Positions 10,318-19,563 of a stretch of DNA of 64,000 nt are shown in pieces. How positions within the stretch are numbered: position 1 is the stretch's first letter; every line of letters begins with the position of its first letter. The notes under the pieces are model-generated. The model did no database searches. It worked only from the letters and a program-made list of their open reading frames with translations, and was not told where the DNA came from. Source of the DNA: Pedobacter yulinensis (GTDB taxonomy: Bacteria > Bacteroidota > Bacteroidia > Sphingobacteriales > Sphingobacteriaceae); contig NZ_KZ686270.1 of NCBI RefSeq assembly GCF_003029735.1, positions 62,001 through 126,000 on the forward strand. The letters run 5' to 3'. The position numbers were made by a program, and so were the translations under genes.

Positions 10318-11847
10318 ATGAAAAAGATCATTATTTACAGCTATCTGGCCTTCATGGCACTCACCCTGCCAGCCTGCAAAAAGTTCCTGGACATCCAGCC
10401 TCTTGATAAACTGACGGGAAACAATTTTTTCAAGAGCAGGGAGGACGTAGTGGCAAATATCTACGACTTATCCAGGATCGTATTCGGAAAGATCAACGAA
10501 ACGCATTTTATCGGCGCTACCGGCGAATACCGGTCGGGCCAGGTACTGCACGAAAGCCAGTCTGACCTGGCAACCGCGAGAGAATTTGTCGAGTACCTGG
10601 GACGCAACGACCTGATCGGCCTGCTTTCGGGCGGCAGGCCCTGGGGCTTTTACAATTTCCAGAACATTACCGACTGGACCGGTTACTACCGCGCTATCCA
10701 GGGCGCCAACATTCTGATATCCAAGCTGGATGAAGGCATACCCGGGGTAACAGACGCTGATAAAAACCAGTTCAAGGCAGAAGCCGCCTTTATCAGGAAC
10801 CTTTGTTATTTTTTCATGGTACGTCTTTACGGAGACGTTCCTTATTACACCACTGCTTTCCAGTCTGAGCCCCTGCCGCGCGAAAATTTCGTTTCCGTGC
10901 TCAACAAATGCCTTGCCGACCTGGCCCAGTATAAAGACCAGGTTCCCTGGTCTTACGCAGATCCGGCTACCAGGGGGGTGCGGGCTTCGAGAGGCTCTAT
11001 CGTTGCGCTGATGATGGAGATGAACATGTGGAATGCCGGTTTTGACCAGGCAAATGCCCGCAAATACTGGCAGGCAACCGCAGACCTGGGCATGGAGCTG
11101 ATCAACAGCAATGCGTATCGCCTGCTGCCAATTTCACAGTGGTCTACTGTGATCAAAGGCCGCTCTGACGAGAGTCTGTTCGAGTTTTACCGCAGCATCA
11201 ATTACGGCGACCAGAACAACGCCGTATCGCCTGTGGGCGACATGTTTCTGCATTATCCATACAAAAGGCCCGAATATACCCACCGGGTAAGTTTTGCATA
11301 CTACCGCGGTGAATACATGCAGAAACTGTTTCAATCGGGCGGCGACAGGCGCATAACCCAGTGGTTTGACGAAGACATTTTTGCCGATAACGGGAAATTC
11401 ATGATGCTGAAGTTTGCGGCAAACGCTTTTGCCACGGGCGAAGAAGACGCCAACCCCGATAACACCTTCATGATCTTCCGGTACGCGGGAGAAATCTTGC
11501 TTTGCGCCGAAGCGATGGCCAACCTCGGCTCTGACAACGAAACGGCTGCAGTTGCACTGGTTAACCGGATCCGCGACCGGGCCGAGGCACCGCGTTACGG
11601 CGGCGGCAGCTCCTCAGAATTGAAAGATTTCATTTTCCTGGAGCGCTCGCGCGAGCTGATCGGCGAAGGACACCTGTATTTTGACCTGGTTCGTACCAAA
11701 AGAATTCTTAGCAGCCAGTGGTCACGAAATGTGCTCACTGCTGACAAATTTGGCCGGGGCGGCTGGACATGGCCTATAAACGGCAACGCACTCAATAACA
11801 ACCCGTTTATGCGGCTAAATGATTACTGGACAAATGGCGGAAACTAA
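10318..11847 (+). CDS. SusD/RagB family outer-membrane lipoprotein
   Basis: This is the binding partner of the preceding SusC, with a start only four bases after its stop. It has 509 residues, with a lipoprotein signal ending TLPAC (Cys 20) and then KKFLDIQPLDKLTGNNFF, a very typical SusD N-terminus. EAAFIRNLCYFFMVRLYGDV is the TPR-like helix with the family motif, and the C-terminal motif is FLERSRELIGEGHLYFDLVR. The sequence is far from the SusD at 3369, so the two pairs probably see different ligands or different parts of one ligand. Confidence 0.94.
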   Translation: MKKIIIYSYLAFMALTLPACKKFLDIQPLDKLTGNNFFKSREDVVANIYDLSRIVFGKINETHFIGATGEYRSGQVLHESQSDLATAREFVEYLGRNDLIGLLSGGRPWGFYNFQNITDWTGYYRAIQGANILISKLDEGIPGVTDADKNQFKAEAAFIRNLCYFFMVRLYGDVPYYTTAFQSEPLPRENFVSVLNKCLADLAQYKDQVPWSYADPATRGVRASRGSIVALMMEMNMWNAGFDQANARKYWQATADLGMELINSNAYRLLPISQWSTVIKGRSDESLFEFYRSINYGDQNNAVSPVGDMFLHYPYKRPEYTHRVSFAYYRGEYMQKLFQSGGDRRITQWFDEDIFADNGKFMMLKFAANAFATGEEDANPDNTFMIFRYAGEILLCAEAMANLGSDNETAAVALVNRIRDRAEAPRYGGGSSSELKDFIFLERSRELIGEGHLYFDLVRTKRILSSQWSRNVLTADKFGRGGWTWPINGNALNNNPFMRLNDYWTNGGN

Positions 11848-11860
11848 AGCGCAGCGCATT

Positions 11861-12589
11861 ATGACACTGAAAAACGTAATTTTAATAAGCGCCATATTTA
11901 TGGCCGTACTCGGCGCCTGCAAACGGGACGAGTACTATCTCGACGGCGGAAAGGCCAAAGCAGACTATCCCGGAAGCATGATGAAATATTTCGAGGATAA
12001 AAAAGTGCCATTTGATACCATAGCCAACCTGATTAAGCTGGCCGGCCTGGAACCGACCTTTGCCAAAGAAGACTTCACTTTCTTTGCTCCTGATGATGAT
12101 GTAATCAAAAGGACAGTCGGCAACGTAAACATAGACGGCTCCCTGAATAACCTGCTCTTCTGGGCTAACCGCGATACGATCAAGACCTTGAACCAGGTTA
12201 ATCCCGCCATTTGGAAAAAGTTCCTGCAACGCTACATGTTCAGGGGGAACAACCGGCTCAAAGATTATACACAGATCGATCCAAACGTGCTTAGCATACA
12301 TCCCGGCGGGCTGTTTTACAATTACAACAATGAAGTATTTAATATCGGTGTGATCTTTTATGATGCGAACCAGATAAAATACGGTGGCTACCGGCAGCTG
12401 GTTATACATTACATACCTGACGTTTCACGACCGAAAGATAACTGGATCAAAAACCTGGTCGCCTCTTCAGACATTAAACCGACCAACGGCGTGGTGCACA
12501 CGCTGGCGTACGAAGCCAGGTACCTCGGCTTCAACATTTATGAACTTTTTACAGACATCCTGAATACCGGGCTGTCTCCCGCAAATTAA
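11861..12589 (+). CDS. fasciclin domain lipoprotein
   Basis: This is a 242-residue lipoprotein. I chose the ATG at 11861, 13 bases after the SusD stop, because it gives the signal MTLKNVILIS...VLGAC (Cys 20). The remainder is one fasciclin (FAS1) domain: DFTFFAPDDDVIKR near residue 70, and TNGVVHTLAYEARYLGFN near the C-terminus, the usual FAS1 closing box. It lacks the discoidin domain of the fasciclin protein at 4882, but holds the same place after SusD, so the two SusC-SusD-fasciclin triplets look like duplicated modules. Adhesion or complex assembly at the surface is inferred. Confidence 0.85.
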   Translation: MTLKNVILISAIFMAVLGACKRDEYYLDGGKAKADYPGSMMKYFEDKKVPFDTIANLIKLAGLEPTFAKEDFTFFAPDDDVIKRTVGNVNIDGSLNNLLFWANRDTIKTLNQVNPAIWKKFLQRYMFRGNNRLKDYTQIDPNVLSIHPGGLFYNYNNEVFNIGVIFYDANQIKYGGYRQLVIHYIPDVSRPKDNWIKNLVASSDIKPTNGVVHTLAYEARYLGFNIYELFTDILNTGLSPAN

Positions 12590-12610
12590 CCGGCTAAGCT
12601 GAAACCAGAT

Positions 12611-14224
12611 ATGAAAACATGTAGACAAATTATGCTCGGCTTAGCCATCGGCCTGCTGGCCCTGCAAAGCTGTAAGGAAGGGCCCGAGGTTTTCGATGAC
12701 CCCTATGCAGACGGTAAAACGCCGCTGGGTGTTGCGCTCAGCCAGACAGAACCTCCCAGCCCCGCCCAGGGATCGGCAGGTACCGAGGTAACATTTAAGG
12801 CAACAGGCCTCGATAAATACAAAGACCAGCTCAGTTTTTTATTTAACGGAGAAAAGGCGGAAGTTGTCCAGATTACAGAAACATCAATCCGCGTAAAAGT
12901 ACCAGCTGTAGCAAGCAGCGGCGTGACCTCTATCGCCATCGGCGACCAGCTGGTCATCGGGCCAGAGTTCAGGGTAACGGGTTTCATCAACCTGGATCCT
13001 TCTTTCCGTGTGCCTGCAGGAACAAACGGTTTTGTGAGCCAGGTTTACGAATTGCCTGACGGGCGGAACATTGTGGTAGGCGGCTTTACGAATTACGACA
13101 ACAAGGGCATCTCCAACATTCTGCCCATCAATCGGATAGCCAGAACATCGCGCGACGGTGAATATGACCGCACGTTCAGAACCGGGAAAGGTGCCAACGG
13201 GCAGCTTTCACGTATTATTGAAATTGGCGGCAGGTACATCATCGCCGGCGGTTTCAGCGGGTACAACCAGCGCACCGAGAACATCAGCAACCTGACCAGT
13301 CTTTTCGTAAATGGCTCAATAGATACCGTCAAAATTCAAACCGCCAGGCGGCCAACCAGTACCGATACGGTGACCCAGAAGTGGTTTCCGCGCTTCAATG
13401 GGGGTACGACCGGATTTATCAACAGACTTTACAGCCACCAGGGGAAAATTCTCGCTACGGGGAATTTTACACATTACGTAAAGCGGATTTATGACAAACC
13501 TAACTATGATTTCACAAGGGACACGGTAATCGTAGACAGTACCGAGATCAGGCAGATCATCCGTTTTAACCTAGACGGTTCACTCGATAAAACCTACCGC
13601 TTCAATGCCGGGACAAACAAGGGCGGGGTAAGTGCAAACGGCCCAATTGACACCTATATGCATACCGATGAGCGCCTGGTTGTCTTCGGCAGCTTTACCA
13701 CCTTTGACGGGCAGCCTGCCAACCGGATCATACGCCTGACCCCTGCCGGCACACCTGATCCCACTTTTAATCCGGGAAAAGGACCCAACGAAGGCATAAG
13801 TTCGCTTACCTATAACGCTACTACCCGCAAGTATATCCTGACCGGGGGGTTTTCGCAATTCAACGACAGGCCGTCGCCGGGACTTGTGATGCTCAACGAA
13901 GATGGCTCGGTTGACCCGGGATTTGTACCGAAGGCATTTTTCGGCGGTTATCCCGGTTTTGCCAGGCAGCTGCGCAACGGGCTGATCGTTGTGGCAGGCA
14001 GCTTTCAGAAATATGACAACGTGACCCGCAGCGGCTTCATGATCCTGAACCCTGATGGTACCCTTGCCGCCGGCTACAATGCCACGGGGCCTTTTAACGG
14101 ATTCATCGAAGACATTGTAGAAACCACCTCGGCCGATGGCAAGCCAGCCCTGCTCATTATGGGCGGTTTTTCAAGATTCGACAATCAGAACACCTTCAAC
14201 CTGACACGGGTAACCATTCAATAG
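12611..14224 (+). CDS. IPT/TIG + delta-60-repeat beta-propeller lipoprotein (DUF5008-like)
   Basis: This is a 537-residue exported lipoprotein with lipobox ALQSC (Cys 21). Residues about 42-120 form an IPT/TIG immunoglobulin-like domain (GSAGTEVTFKATGL, ending at the VTGF strand). Residues about 125-537 carry roughly five repeats of the delta-60 type, with cores such as DGRNIVVGGF, LDGSLDKTYRFNAG, RLTPAGTPDPTFNPG and NEDGSVDPGF. These repeats normally fold as a beta-propeller. No catalytic residues are evident, so a scaffold or binding role is inferred. The family name DUF5008 is from memory of similar loci. It is co-oriented with its neighbours, with gaps of 21 and 17 bases. Confidence 0.78.
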   Translation: MKTCRQIMLGLAIGLLALQSCKEGPEVFDDPYADGKTPLGVALSQTEPPSPAQGSAGTEVTFKATGLDKYKDQLSFLFNGEKAEVVQITETSIRVKVPAVASSGVTSIAIGDQLVIGPEFRVTGFINLDPSFRVPAGTNGFVSQVYELPDGRNIVVGGFTNYDNKGISNILPINRIARTSRDGEYDRTFRTGKGANGQLSRIIEIGGRYIIAGGFSGYNQRTENISNLTSLFVNGSIDTVKIQTARRPTSTDTVTQKWFPRFNGGTTGFINRLYSHQGKILATGNFTHYVKRIYDKPNYDFTRDTVIVDSTEIRQIIRFNLDGSLDKTYRFNAGTNKGGVSANGPIDTYMHTDERLVVFGSFTTFDGQPANRIIRLTPAGTPDPTFNPGKGPNEGISSLTYNATTRKYILTGGFSQFNDRPSPGLVMLNEDGSVDPGFVPKAFFGGYPGFARQLRNGLIVVAGSFQKYDNVTRSGFMILNPDGTLAAGYNATGPFNGFIEDIVETTSADGKPALLIMGGFSRFDNQNTFNLTRVTIQ

Positions 14225-14241
14225 CACAAAAGGACAAATCC

Positions 14242-15939
14242 ATGAAAAAATTCCATTCATACCATCTTCTGGTTTTCCTTGGCCTCACCGTACTTGGAAC
14301 CATTTTTTCCTGCAACAAAGGTTTTGACAGGATGATCGAAGAGCGCGAAAACCTGGACACGGCTACCGCCCGTTTTGGCAACCGGAAGGTTTTGTACCTG
14401 ATCGTTGACGGCGCCCGCGGCCAGAGCGTACTGGAAGCCAATACGCCAAACATTGACGCGGTGCTGCCGCAATCGATCTACAGCTGGGTGTCGCTCAGCG
14501 ATCCCGACTCGACGCGCAATGTCAGCAACTGGGCAAATATGCTTACCGGTGTAAAGAAAGAAAAGCACAAAATCCTGAACGAAAACCTGACCGGTGCAGA
14601 CCTGCAGAATTACCCGGCTGTTCTGAAAAGGATCAAGGAAACGCGCGCGCAGACCAGGATCGTTTCGCACTCCTCTTCTGCAGTATTCAACAAACTGGTC
14701 GCCGATGCAGATCAGAAAGACGTCCAGCCTACAGATGCTGCTGTAAAAAATGCGGTCATCTCTTCATTAAGTACCGATACGGCCGCTGTCATTATCGGTA
14801 ACTTTACTTCAGTCTACAACGCCGGACAGCAGTCAGGTTTCGACAATTCGTTTGCTCCTTATAAAGCAGCCATAGAAACGTTCGATGGCTATGTGGGCGA
14901 AATCCTGACCGCGCTGAAAAAAAGGTCTACGTTTGCTGACGAGCAATGGCTCGTTGTCATTGCGTCCAGCGGTGGCGGCAAATACCAGCTGCCCGCCAAC
15001 CAGGATGACCAGACCGTATTCAGCAATACGGCCGCAAACACCTTTGTCATTTACCACTCACCGGGCTATAAACAGAGGATTGTGGCCAAACCCTTTACCG
15101 GAAATCGTTACCTGGGCAAAACGGTACGCCTGAAGGGAAAGGACGTACGGGCACAAATCGATTCGGCCGAAGCCTATAACCTGACCGATACCTCGACCTT
15201 TACCATCGAACTGAAGGTTAAAAAAAACCAGGAAATTTTCAACTGGCCAAGCATTCTAGGGAAACGGGGCGAGTGGTCGAGCGGCCATCCGACAACGGGC
15301 TGGGTCATTTACCTTGAAGACAAATACTGGTATTTTGAATGGCGGGGCTCGAAAAATACAGGCGATTACCGGCAGTGCCGCGGCGGCGATCTGAAGGCCA
15401 ACCGCTGGGAACACATCTCGGTCAAATGTGAAAAACGCGGAACACAGTATTTTATCAGAACTTACACCAATGGCAGTTTCAATACCGAACTGGAAATTAC
15501 CAATTCGGGCACACTGGCAAACAACAACCCGCTCAAGTTGGGTTACCTGAACGGAAACGGTCATGGCGAACCCGACGTGTATGTGAGCGACATCCGCTTT
15601 TTCAGAACATCGGTGCCGGAAGCCACGATTTCAAGGTATTCCTGCGAAACCTCGATTGACCAGAGTCACCCCTACTGGTCTTTCATTGCAGGCTATTGGC
15701 CCGCTACAGACGGAAATGGCTCGAAAATGGTCGATCTGAGTCCGCAAGCACGTGACTTCAATTTGCTTGGCAACCCGGCATGGGAAAATTTCAATGACCT
15801 GATGTGCCCTCCTTCTACCGAAACGCTGGCGCTGCTGGTTCCTCAAACGGCCGACATCCCCGCACAGATTATTAACTGGCTAAAAATCCCCAGCAAACAG
15901 AGCTGGCAGCTTGATGGCCGTGTCTGGCTGGACCAATAA
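14242..15939 (+). CDS. alkaline-phosphatase-like fold (catalytically degenerate) + LamG-like lipoprotein
   Basis: This is a 565-residue lipoprotein (GTIFSC, Cys 24). Residues about 47-275 follow the phosphodiesterase/alkaline-phosphatase layout: LYLIVDGARG (Asp 56), NTPNIDAV, and WANMLTGV around 97-104 where the nucleophile loop sits. Key metal sites are altered: the usual DxxGH is YNAGQ (192-196) and the usual SDHG is SSGG (242-245). Residues about 300-480 look like a concanavalin/LamG jelly roll (TFTIELKVKKN, WEHISVKCEK, LKLGYLNG). It is likely a non-catalytic binding protein; DUF4983 may be the family name for this group. Its operon neighbours are surface lipoproteins. Confidence 0.7.
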   Translation: MKKFHSYHLLVFLGLTVLGTIFSCNKGFDRMIEERENLDTATARFGNRKVLYLIVDGARGQSVLEANTPNIDAVLPQSIYSWVSLSDPDSTRNVSNWANMLTGVKKEKHKILNENLTGADLQNYPAVLKRIKETRAQTRIVSHSSSAVFNKLVADADQKDVQPTDAAVKNAVISSLSTDTAAVIIGNFTSVYNAGQQSGFDNSFAPYKAAIETFDGYVGEILTALKKRSTFADEQWLVVIASSGGGKYQLPANQDDQTVFSNTAANTFVIYHSPGYKQRIVAKPFTGNRYLGKTVRLKGKDVRAQIDSAEAYNLTDTSTFTIELKVKKNQEIFNWPSILGKRGEWSSGHPTTGWVIYLEDKYWYFEWRGSKNTGDYRQCRGGDLKANRWEHISVKCEKRGTQYFIRTYTNGSFNTELEITNSGTLANNNPLKLGYLNGNGHGEPDVYVSDIRFFRTSVPEATISRYSCETSIDQSHPYWSFIAGYWPATDGNGSKMVDLSPQARDFNLLGNPAWENFNDLMCPPSTETLALLVPQTADIPAQIINWLKIPSKQSWQLDGRVWLDQ

Positions 15940-15950
15940 AATCAACAGAG

Positions 15951-17390
15951 ATGAATATGACGTACATAAAAAAATTGATACTGGCAGCAGCGGTGCTGCT
16001 GCCGGCAGTGGCCTACCAATCCTGTAAACAGTCCCAGCTCGAAGACCTGTCATTGCCGCCCAAACAACCCAACGCAGTAACCGGCGAAGGCATTGTGCTT
16101 TCTGATGTGGAGAAAGGCAACGATATTGTATCAGTGCCCTTCAGCGTTACGCTGGAAAAGGTAGCAGCAGAAGCTTTCGAGATCGGCATTACACTGAACA
16201 ACGATACGGTGACGGGGCTGATCAACAGCGGTGCGCTGCCCAATGCCATGCTTATGCCTGCCCAGGCACTCGAACTGCCAAACGTGATCAACATCAGTTA
16301 TGGCACCAATACAGGCAGGGGAGTTGCCAAAATCAGGCGGTATGTGCTCGAACGAAATTTCGGAAAAACGCTGGCATTCGCACTCCGGTTGGCCAAACCC
16401 GGCAAAGGGAACCGCATTGCCTCGGGAAAATCGAACATCCTGGTGGTGATGAACACGACCCAGCTGCTCAAGCCCGAAGAACTGCATTACCTCTCGCTGC
16501 CGGGGAGCAACGGCACCTATAACATCAGCTATAAGAACAATTATACTGTTGGCCTGTCTGGCATTACCATTCCACTTACCATCAGCCTCAGCAACCAGGC
16601 CTCTACGGCCTTCACGGTCGCTGTCAAAGAAAACCGGGATACCGTTGCTCGGTTGATTGCTGAAGGCAAACTGCCTGCAGATGTGATCCTGCTCAAACCT
16701 GAAGAATACATACTCGACACGATAGCACGGGTGGGTACCGGTCTGAACACCGGGGTTGCACGGCTGCAGATTCCTTGGCCCGTCTTCGATGCGAATATCG
16801 TTGCCAATAAAAAATTTGCCTTTGCAGTCAGTCTCCAGAACCCGACTAATCACGTGCTGCATCCTGTAAACAGCCGGATCATAATTGTCGTAGACCCGAA
16901 CGTAAACCTGGATAACAACTCGTACATTACCGGGAACGGCACGGGTTTAAAGGCCGAATATTTTACAGACAACCAACTGCTTAATGCCGAAGGGAAAACT
17001 CCGAAAACGGTACGCATAGATGCCGAGATCAGTTTCAGTGGAGATGACTGGCCCAGGGGCGCAGGGCTGAGCCTTGACAATTTTTCCTCTAAATGGACGG
17101 GCGAATTCCTTGCTCCGGTACGGGGGGAATATATCTTTTACCAGACCCGCTGGGATGACGGGTCCAGGCTGTATGTCAATGGCGTTGCCCTGGTCGATGA
17201 TTTTACCACGCGCTGGGACCTGCCGACCCGCACCGGAAAAATTGTGCTTGAACGCGGCAAACGGTACAAAATCGAAGCTCACCACCGCGAAAACGTAGGC
17301 GGTCAACAGGCCTACCTTGAATTTGAAGTGCCCGCTGCCGGCATCAGTAAACGTCTGGTTCCAAAATCGCAACTCTTTCCTGCACCATAA
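15951..17390 (+). CDS. tandem DUF1735 + PA14 domain lipoprotein
   Basis: This 479-residue protein has a signal ending AYQSC (Cys 25); an in-frame ATG at 15957 is an alternative start. Two homologous segments at about 45-160 and 185-305 have the DUF1735 (BT_3987-N-like) pattern: each contains an LxNDTVxxLI- or NRDTVARLI-like strand, then LPxxxxLxP, and a central G-N-T-G-V/R-G-VA segment. A PA14 domain covers about 330-475 (GTGLKAEYFTDNQLL, YIFYQTRWDDGSRLYVNG, YKIEAHHRE). PA14 usually binds carbohydrate. The order fits a surface glycan-binding lipoprotein; the ligand is not known. Confidence 0.8.
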   Translation: MNMTYIKKLILAAAVLLPAVAYQSCKQSQLEDLSLPPKQPNAVTGEGIVLSDVEKGNDIVSVPFSVTLEKVAAEAFEIGITLNNDTVTGLINSGALPNAMLMPAQALELPNVINISYGTNTGRGVAKIRRYVLERNFGKTLAFALRLAKPGKGNRIASGKSNILVVMNTTQLLKPEELHYLSLPGSNGTYNISYKNNYTVGLSGITIPLTISLSNQASTAFTVAVKENRDTVARLIAEGKLPADVILLKPEEYILDTIARVGTGLNTGVARLQIPWPVFDANIVANKKFAFAVSLQNPTNHVLHPVNSRIIIVVDPNVNLDNNSYITGNGTGLKAEYFTDNQLLNAEGKTPKTVRIDAEISFSGDDWPRGAGLSLDNFSSKWTGEFLAPVRGEYIFYQTRWDDGSRLYVNGVALVDDFTTRWDLPTRTGKIVLERGKRYKIEAHHRENVGGQQAYLEFEVPAAGISKRLVPKSQLFPAP

Positions 17391-17401
17391 ATACAAAGAC
17401 C

Positions 17402-18238
17402 ATGAAAGCTACATTAAGATCGAACACAGGACTCCTCTTCATCTGCGCAGTTCTCCTGATTTTGACAGCGCGGTGCAAAAAAAACGAACCCGCCGAAACA
17501 CCTCCCGAGCCTGATGAACCAAAACCTACGGCCCGGTTCACCTATACAGTACCAGACCAGAGCAAGTTCCTGACATACGAATTCAAGAGCACCGCCACGA
17601 ATTTCAAAAGCCTGCTGTGGCAATTCGGTGATGACAGCACCTCGGTCGAGGCCAACCCGAAGCATACGTATCGTTTTCCCGGCAAATACCTGGTGCGCTT
17701 AACCAGCCGCAACGGCCAGGGATATACGGCAGCCATGGAAGTGAACCTGAATATTGTAGACCCCACATTTGATCCGACCAAGATCGGTGAAAACTACATG
17801 CGCACGGTAGGTGGCACCTTCTCTGTTAACCGCGAGGGTACGCAGGGGCCCGATACACGTGAAGGTTCAAACAAACTTATTGACGGCGATACCAAGACCA
17901 AGTACCTGCAGTCTGAATTCGACGGTACGCTGCGCTGCACCTATGAGCTGAAGGAACCGAAAGTTGTCGGGGCTTATACCCTCACCTCGGCCGACGACGC
18001 CAACGACCGTGACCCCAGATTCTGGATTTTACAGGGCTCGCACGATGGTATTGAATATGCAGACCTGCACACGGTAACCAGTTGCCCGTGGGCGCCAAAC
18101 AACGACCGCGGCAGCACGAAAATTTTTCACTTTGACAACTTCGTGGCCTACAAGTTTTACAGAATTTACTTCAAGGCCAACCGCGGCTCACGACTTTTCC
18201 AGATGGCCGAATGGACAATTAACAAAAAACAACCTTAA
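17402..18238 (+). CDS. PKD + F5/8 type C (discoidin-like) lipoprotein
   Basis: This is the last gene of the operon: 278 residues, with a signal ending LTARC (Cys 25; Arg before the Cys is unusual). A Pro/Glu-rich linker follows. A PKD domain at about 45-120 has LLWQFGDDSTSVEANPKHTY, and a discoidin-like domain covers about 135-275 (GSNKLIDGDTKTKYL, YTLTSADDANDRDP, FQMAEWTI). The last domain is strikingly like that of the lipoprotein at 4882, so the operon is bracketed by two copies of one binding module. It is followed by a strong terminator at 18286. Confidence 0.83.
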   Translation: MKATLRSNTGLLFICAVLLILTARCKKNEPAETPPEPDEPKPTARFTYTVPDQSKFLTYEFKSTATNFKSLLWQFGDDSTSVEANPKHTYRFPGKYLVRLTSRNGQGYTAAMEVNLNIVDPTFDPTKIGENYMRTVGGTFSVNREGTQGPDTREGSNKLIDGDTKTKYLQSEFDGTLRCTYELKEPKVVGAYTLTSADDANDRDPRFWILQGSHDGIEYADLHTVTSCPWAPNNDRGSTKIFHFDNFVAYKFYRIYFKANRGSRLFQMAEWTINKKQP

Positions 18239-18285
18239 ACAAACCTGATTCTTAAATCATCCCTGCTTTATCTTTCAACCCGTAT

Positions 18286-18318
18286 CAAAAGGCCTGCCGG
18301 TAAAACCGCAGGCTTTTT
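18286..18318 (+). terminator. rho-independent terminator of the lipoprotein operon
   Basis: GCCTGC (18292-18297) pairs with GCAGGC (18308-18313), extended by GGT/ACC around an AAA loop with one bulged C, and followed by TTTTT. An A-run precedes the stem. It lies 47 bases after the last lipoprotein stop and closes the nine-gene operon. The remaining 18319-18504 holds no gene that I can see. Confidence 0.85.
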
Positions 18319-18504
18319 AATTGTTATGCTACCTGGCCCGCCTGGTGTAAAGATCCTGATTCCCGATCTATGCGGCTGTTCAATTTTCGATCCCGTTCTG
18401 GTTGCTGCTAAGAAATAGCCCTGTGACACAGCGAAGCAGGCTGCCCGCGCAACAGAGGTAGTCATGCTAAACTAAATCTCTTTGGGCGGTGTTATCAGCG
18501 TAAC

Positions 18505-19470
18505 ATGACACAACTGGCTTACCACGCATCACACGAACAATTTAGTCCTTCAGAACTGAGAGACCTGGCCATCCTGGCCGAAGAGGCCGGCTTCGACGCC
18601 ATTGCATCCTCAGACCATTTTCATCCCTGGAGCGAAAGGCAGGGTCACAGCGGCCTTTCTTTCGCCTGGCTCGGTGCGGCCATGCAGCTGACCACGCTGC
18701 CCTTCAGCATGGTATGTGCGCCGGGGCAAAGGTACCATCCTGCCATTGTAGCGCAGGCGCTGGCCACCCTATGCGAAATGTTCCCCGGCCGCCTGGATGT
18801 GGCACTCGGTAGCGGAGAAGCCATCAACGAAAGCATTACCGGTCAGCAATGGCCGGACAAAACAGTTCGCAACCGGCGGCTGCTCGACTGCGCAACGGTC
18901 ATTCGCCGGCTGCTTGCCGGCGAAACAGTCAGCCATGCGGGTCTGGTAACTGTTCAGGATGCACGCCTGTATACCCTCCCCAGTCAGCAGCCCCGACTTT
19001 TTTGTGCGGCGCTGAGCGAAGAAACCGCCCGCTGGGCCGCAACCTGGGCCGATGGTCTGCTGACTGCACACCAGCCGTTTCCGGCCATGCAGGCGGTTGT
19101 AGCTGCGTTCCGGGAAAACGGCGGCAAGGATAAACCCATTCACCTGAAAGTTCAGCTCTCGTATGCGCCGACCAGTGCTGAGGCACTCGACGGTGCGCAT
19201 GACCAGTGGCGAACCAATATTCTGCCCCCTTCGCTGCTGGCCGACCTGGCCAGCCCCGAACAGTTCGACGCAGCCGGGGCTTTCGTTCGCAAAGAGGACA
19301 TGTATGAAATGGTGCGGATATCGTCCAATACTGAAGAACATATTGACTGGCTGAAACAAGACCTGACGCTGGGTTTTGAACGCATTATTCTACACAACGT
19401 AAACCGCAACCAACGGGCCTTTATCGAGGCCTTTGGCCAAGCCGTCATTCCGGCGCTGCATAGCGCGTAA
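18505..19470 (+). CDS. luciferase-like flavin oxidoreductase (TIGR03885-type, non-F420)
   Basis: This is a 321-residue TIM-barrel monooxygenase of the bacterial luciferase superfamily. Typical features are LAILAEEAGFDAIASSDHFHP near the N-terminus, a VCAPGQRYHPAIVAQALATL segment, and FPGRLDVALGSGEAINE near residue 95. Homologues outside actinobacteria are thought to use FMN rather than F420, so it would oxidise an unknown substrate with a reduced flavin. It stands alone, with 265 bases upstream and a cyanophycinase downstream on the same strand. The substrate cannot be told from the sequence. Confidence 0.82.
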   Translation: MTQLAYHASHEQFSPSELRDLAILAEEAGFDAIASSDHFHPWSERQGHSGLSFAWLGAAMQLTTLPFSMVCAPGQRYHPAIVAQALATLCEMFPGRLDVALGSGEAINESITGQQWPDKTVRNRRLLDCATVIRRLLAGETVSHAGLVTVQDARLYTLPSQQPRLFCAALSEETARWAATWADGLLTAHQPFPAMQAVVAAFRENGGKDKPIHLKVQLSYAPTSAEALDGAHDQWRTNILPPSLLADLASPEQFDAAGAFVRKEDMYEMVRISSNTEEHIDWLKQDLTLGFERIILHNVNRNQRAFIEAFGQAVIPALHSA

Positions 19471-19563
19471 CACGGCCGGGGCTCACCGGTAACCGCGAAC
19501 CGGTTTTTGTTCATGCGGCGGCTGAGCGGATACAACCCTGCCTGCCACTCAAATCATCTAACC

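Noticed and set aside
16131..16862. Minus-strand open frame of 243 codons over the DUF1735/PA14 gene
   Set aside because: It is antisense to a clear domain repeat in a co-oriented operon.
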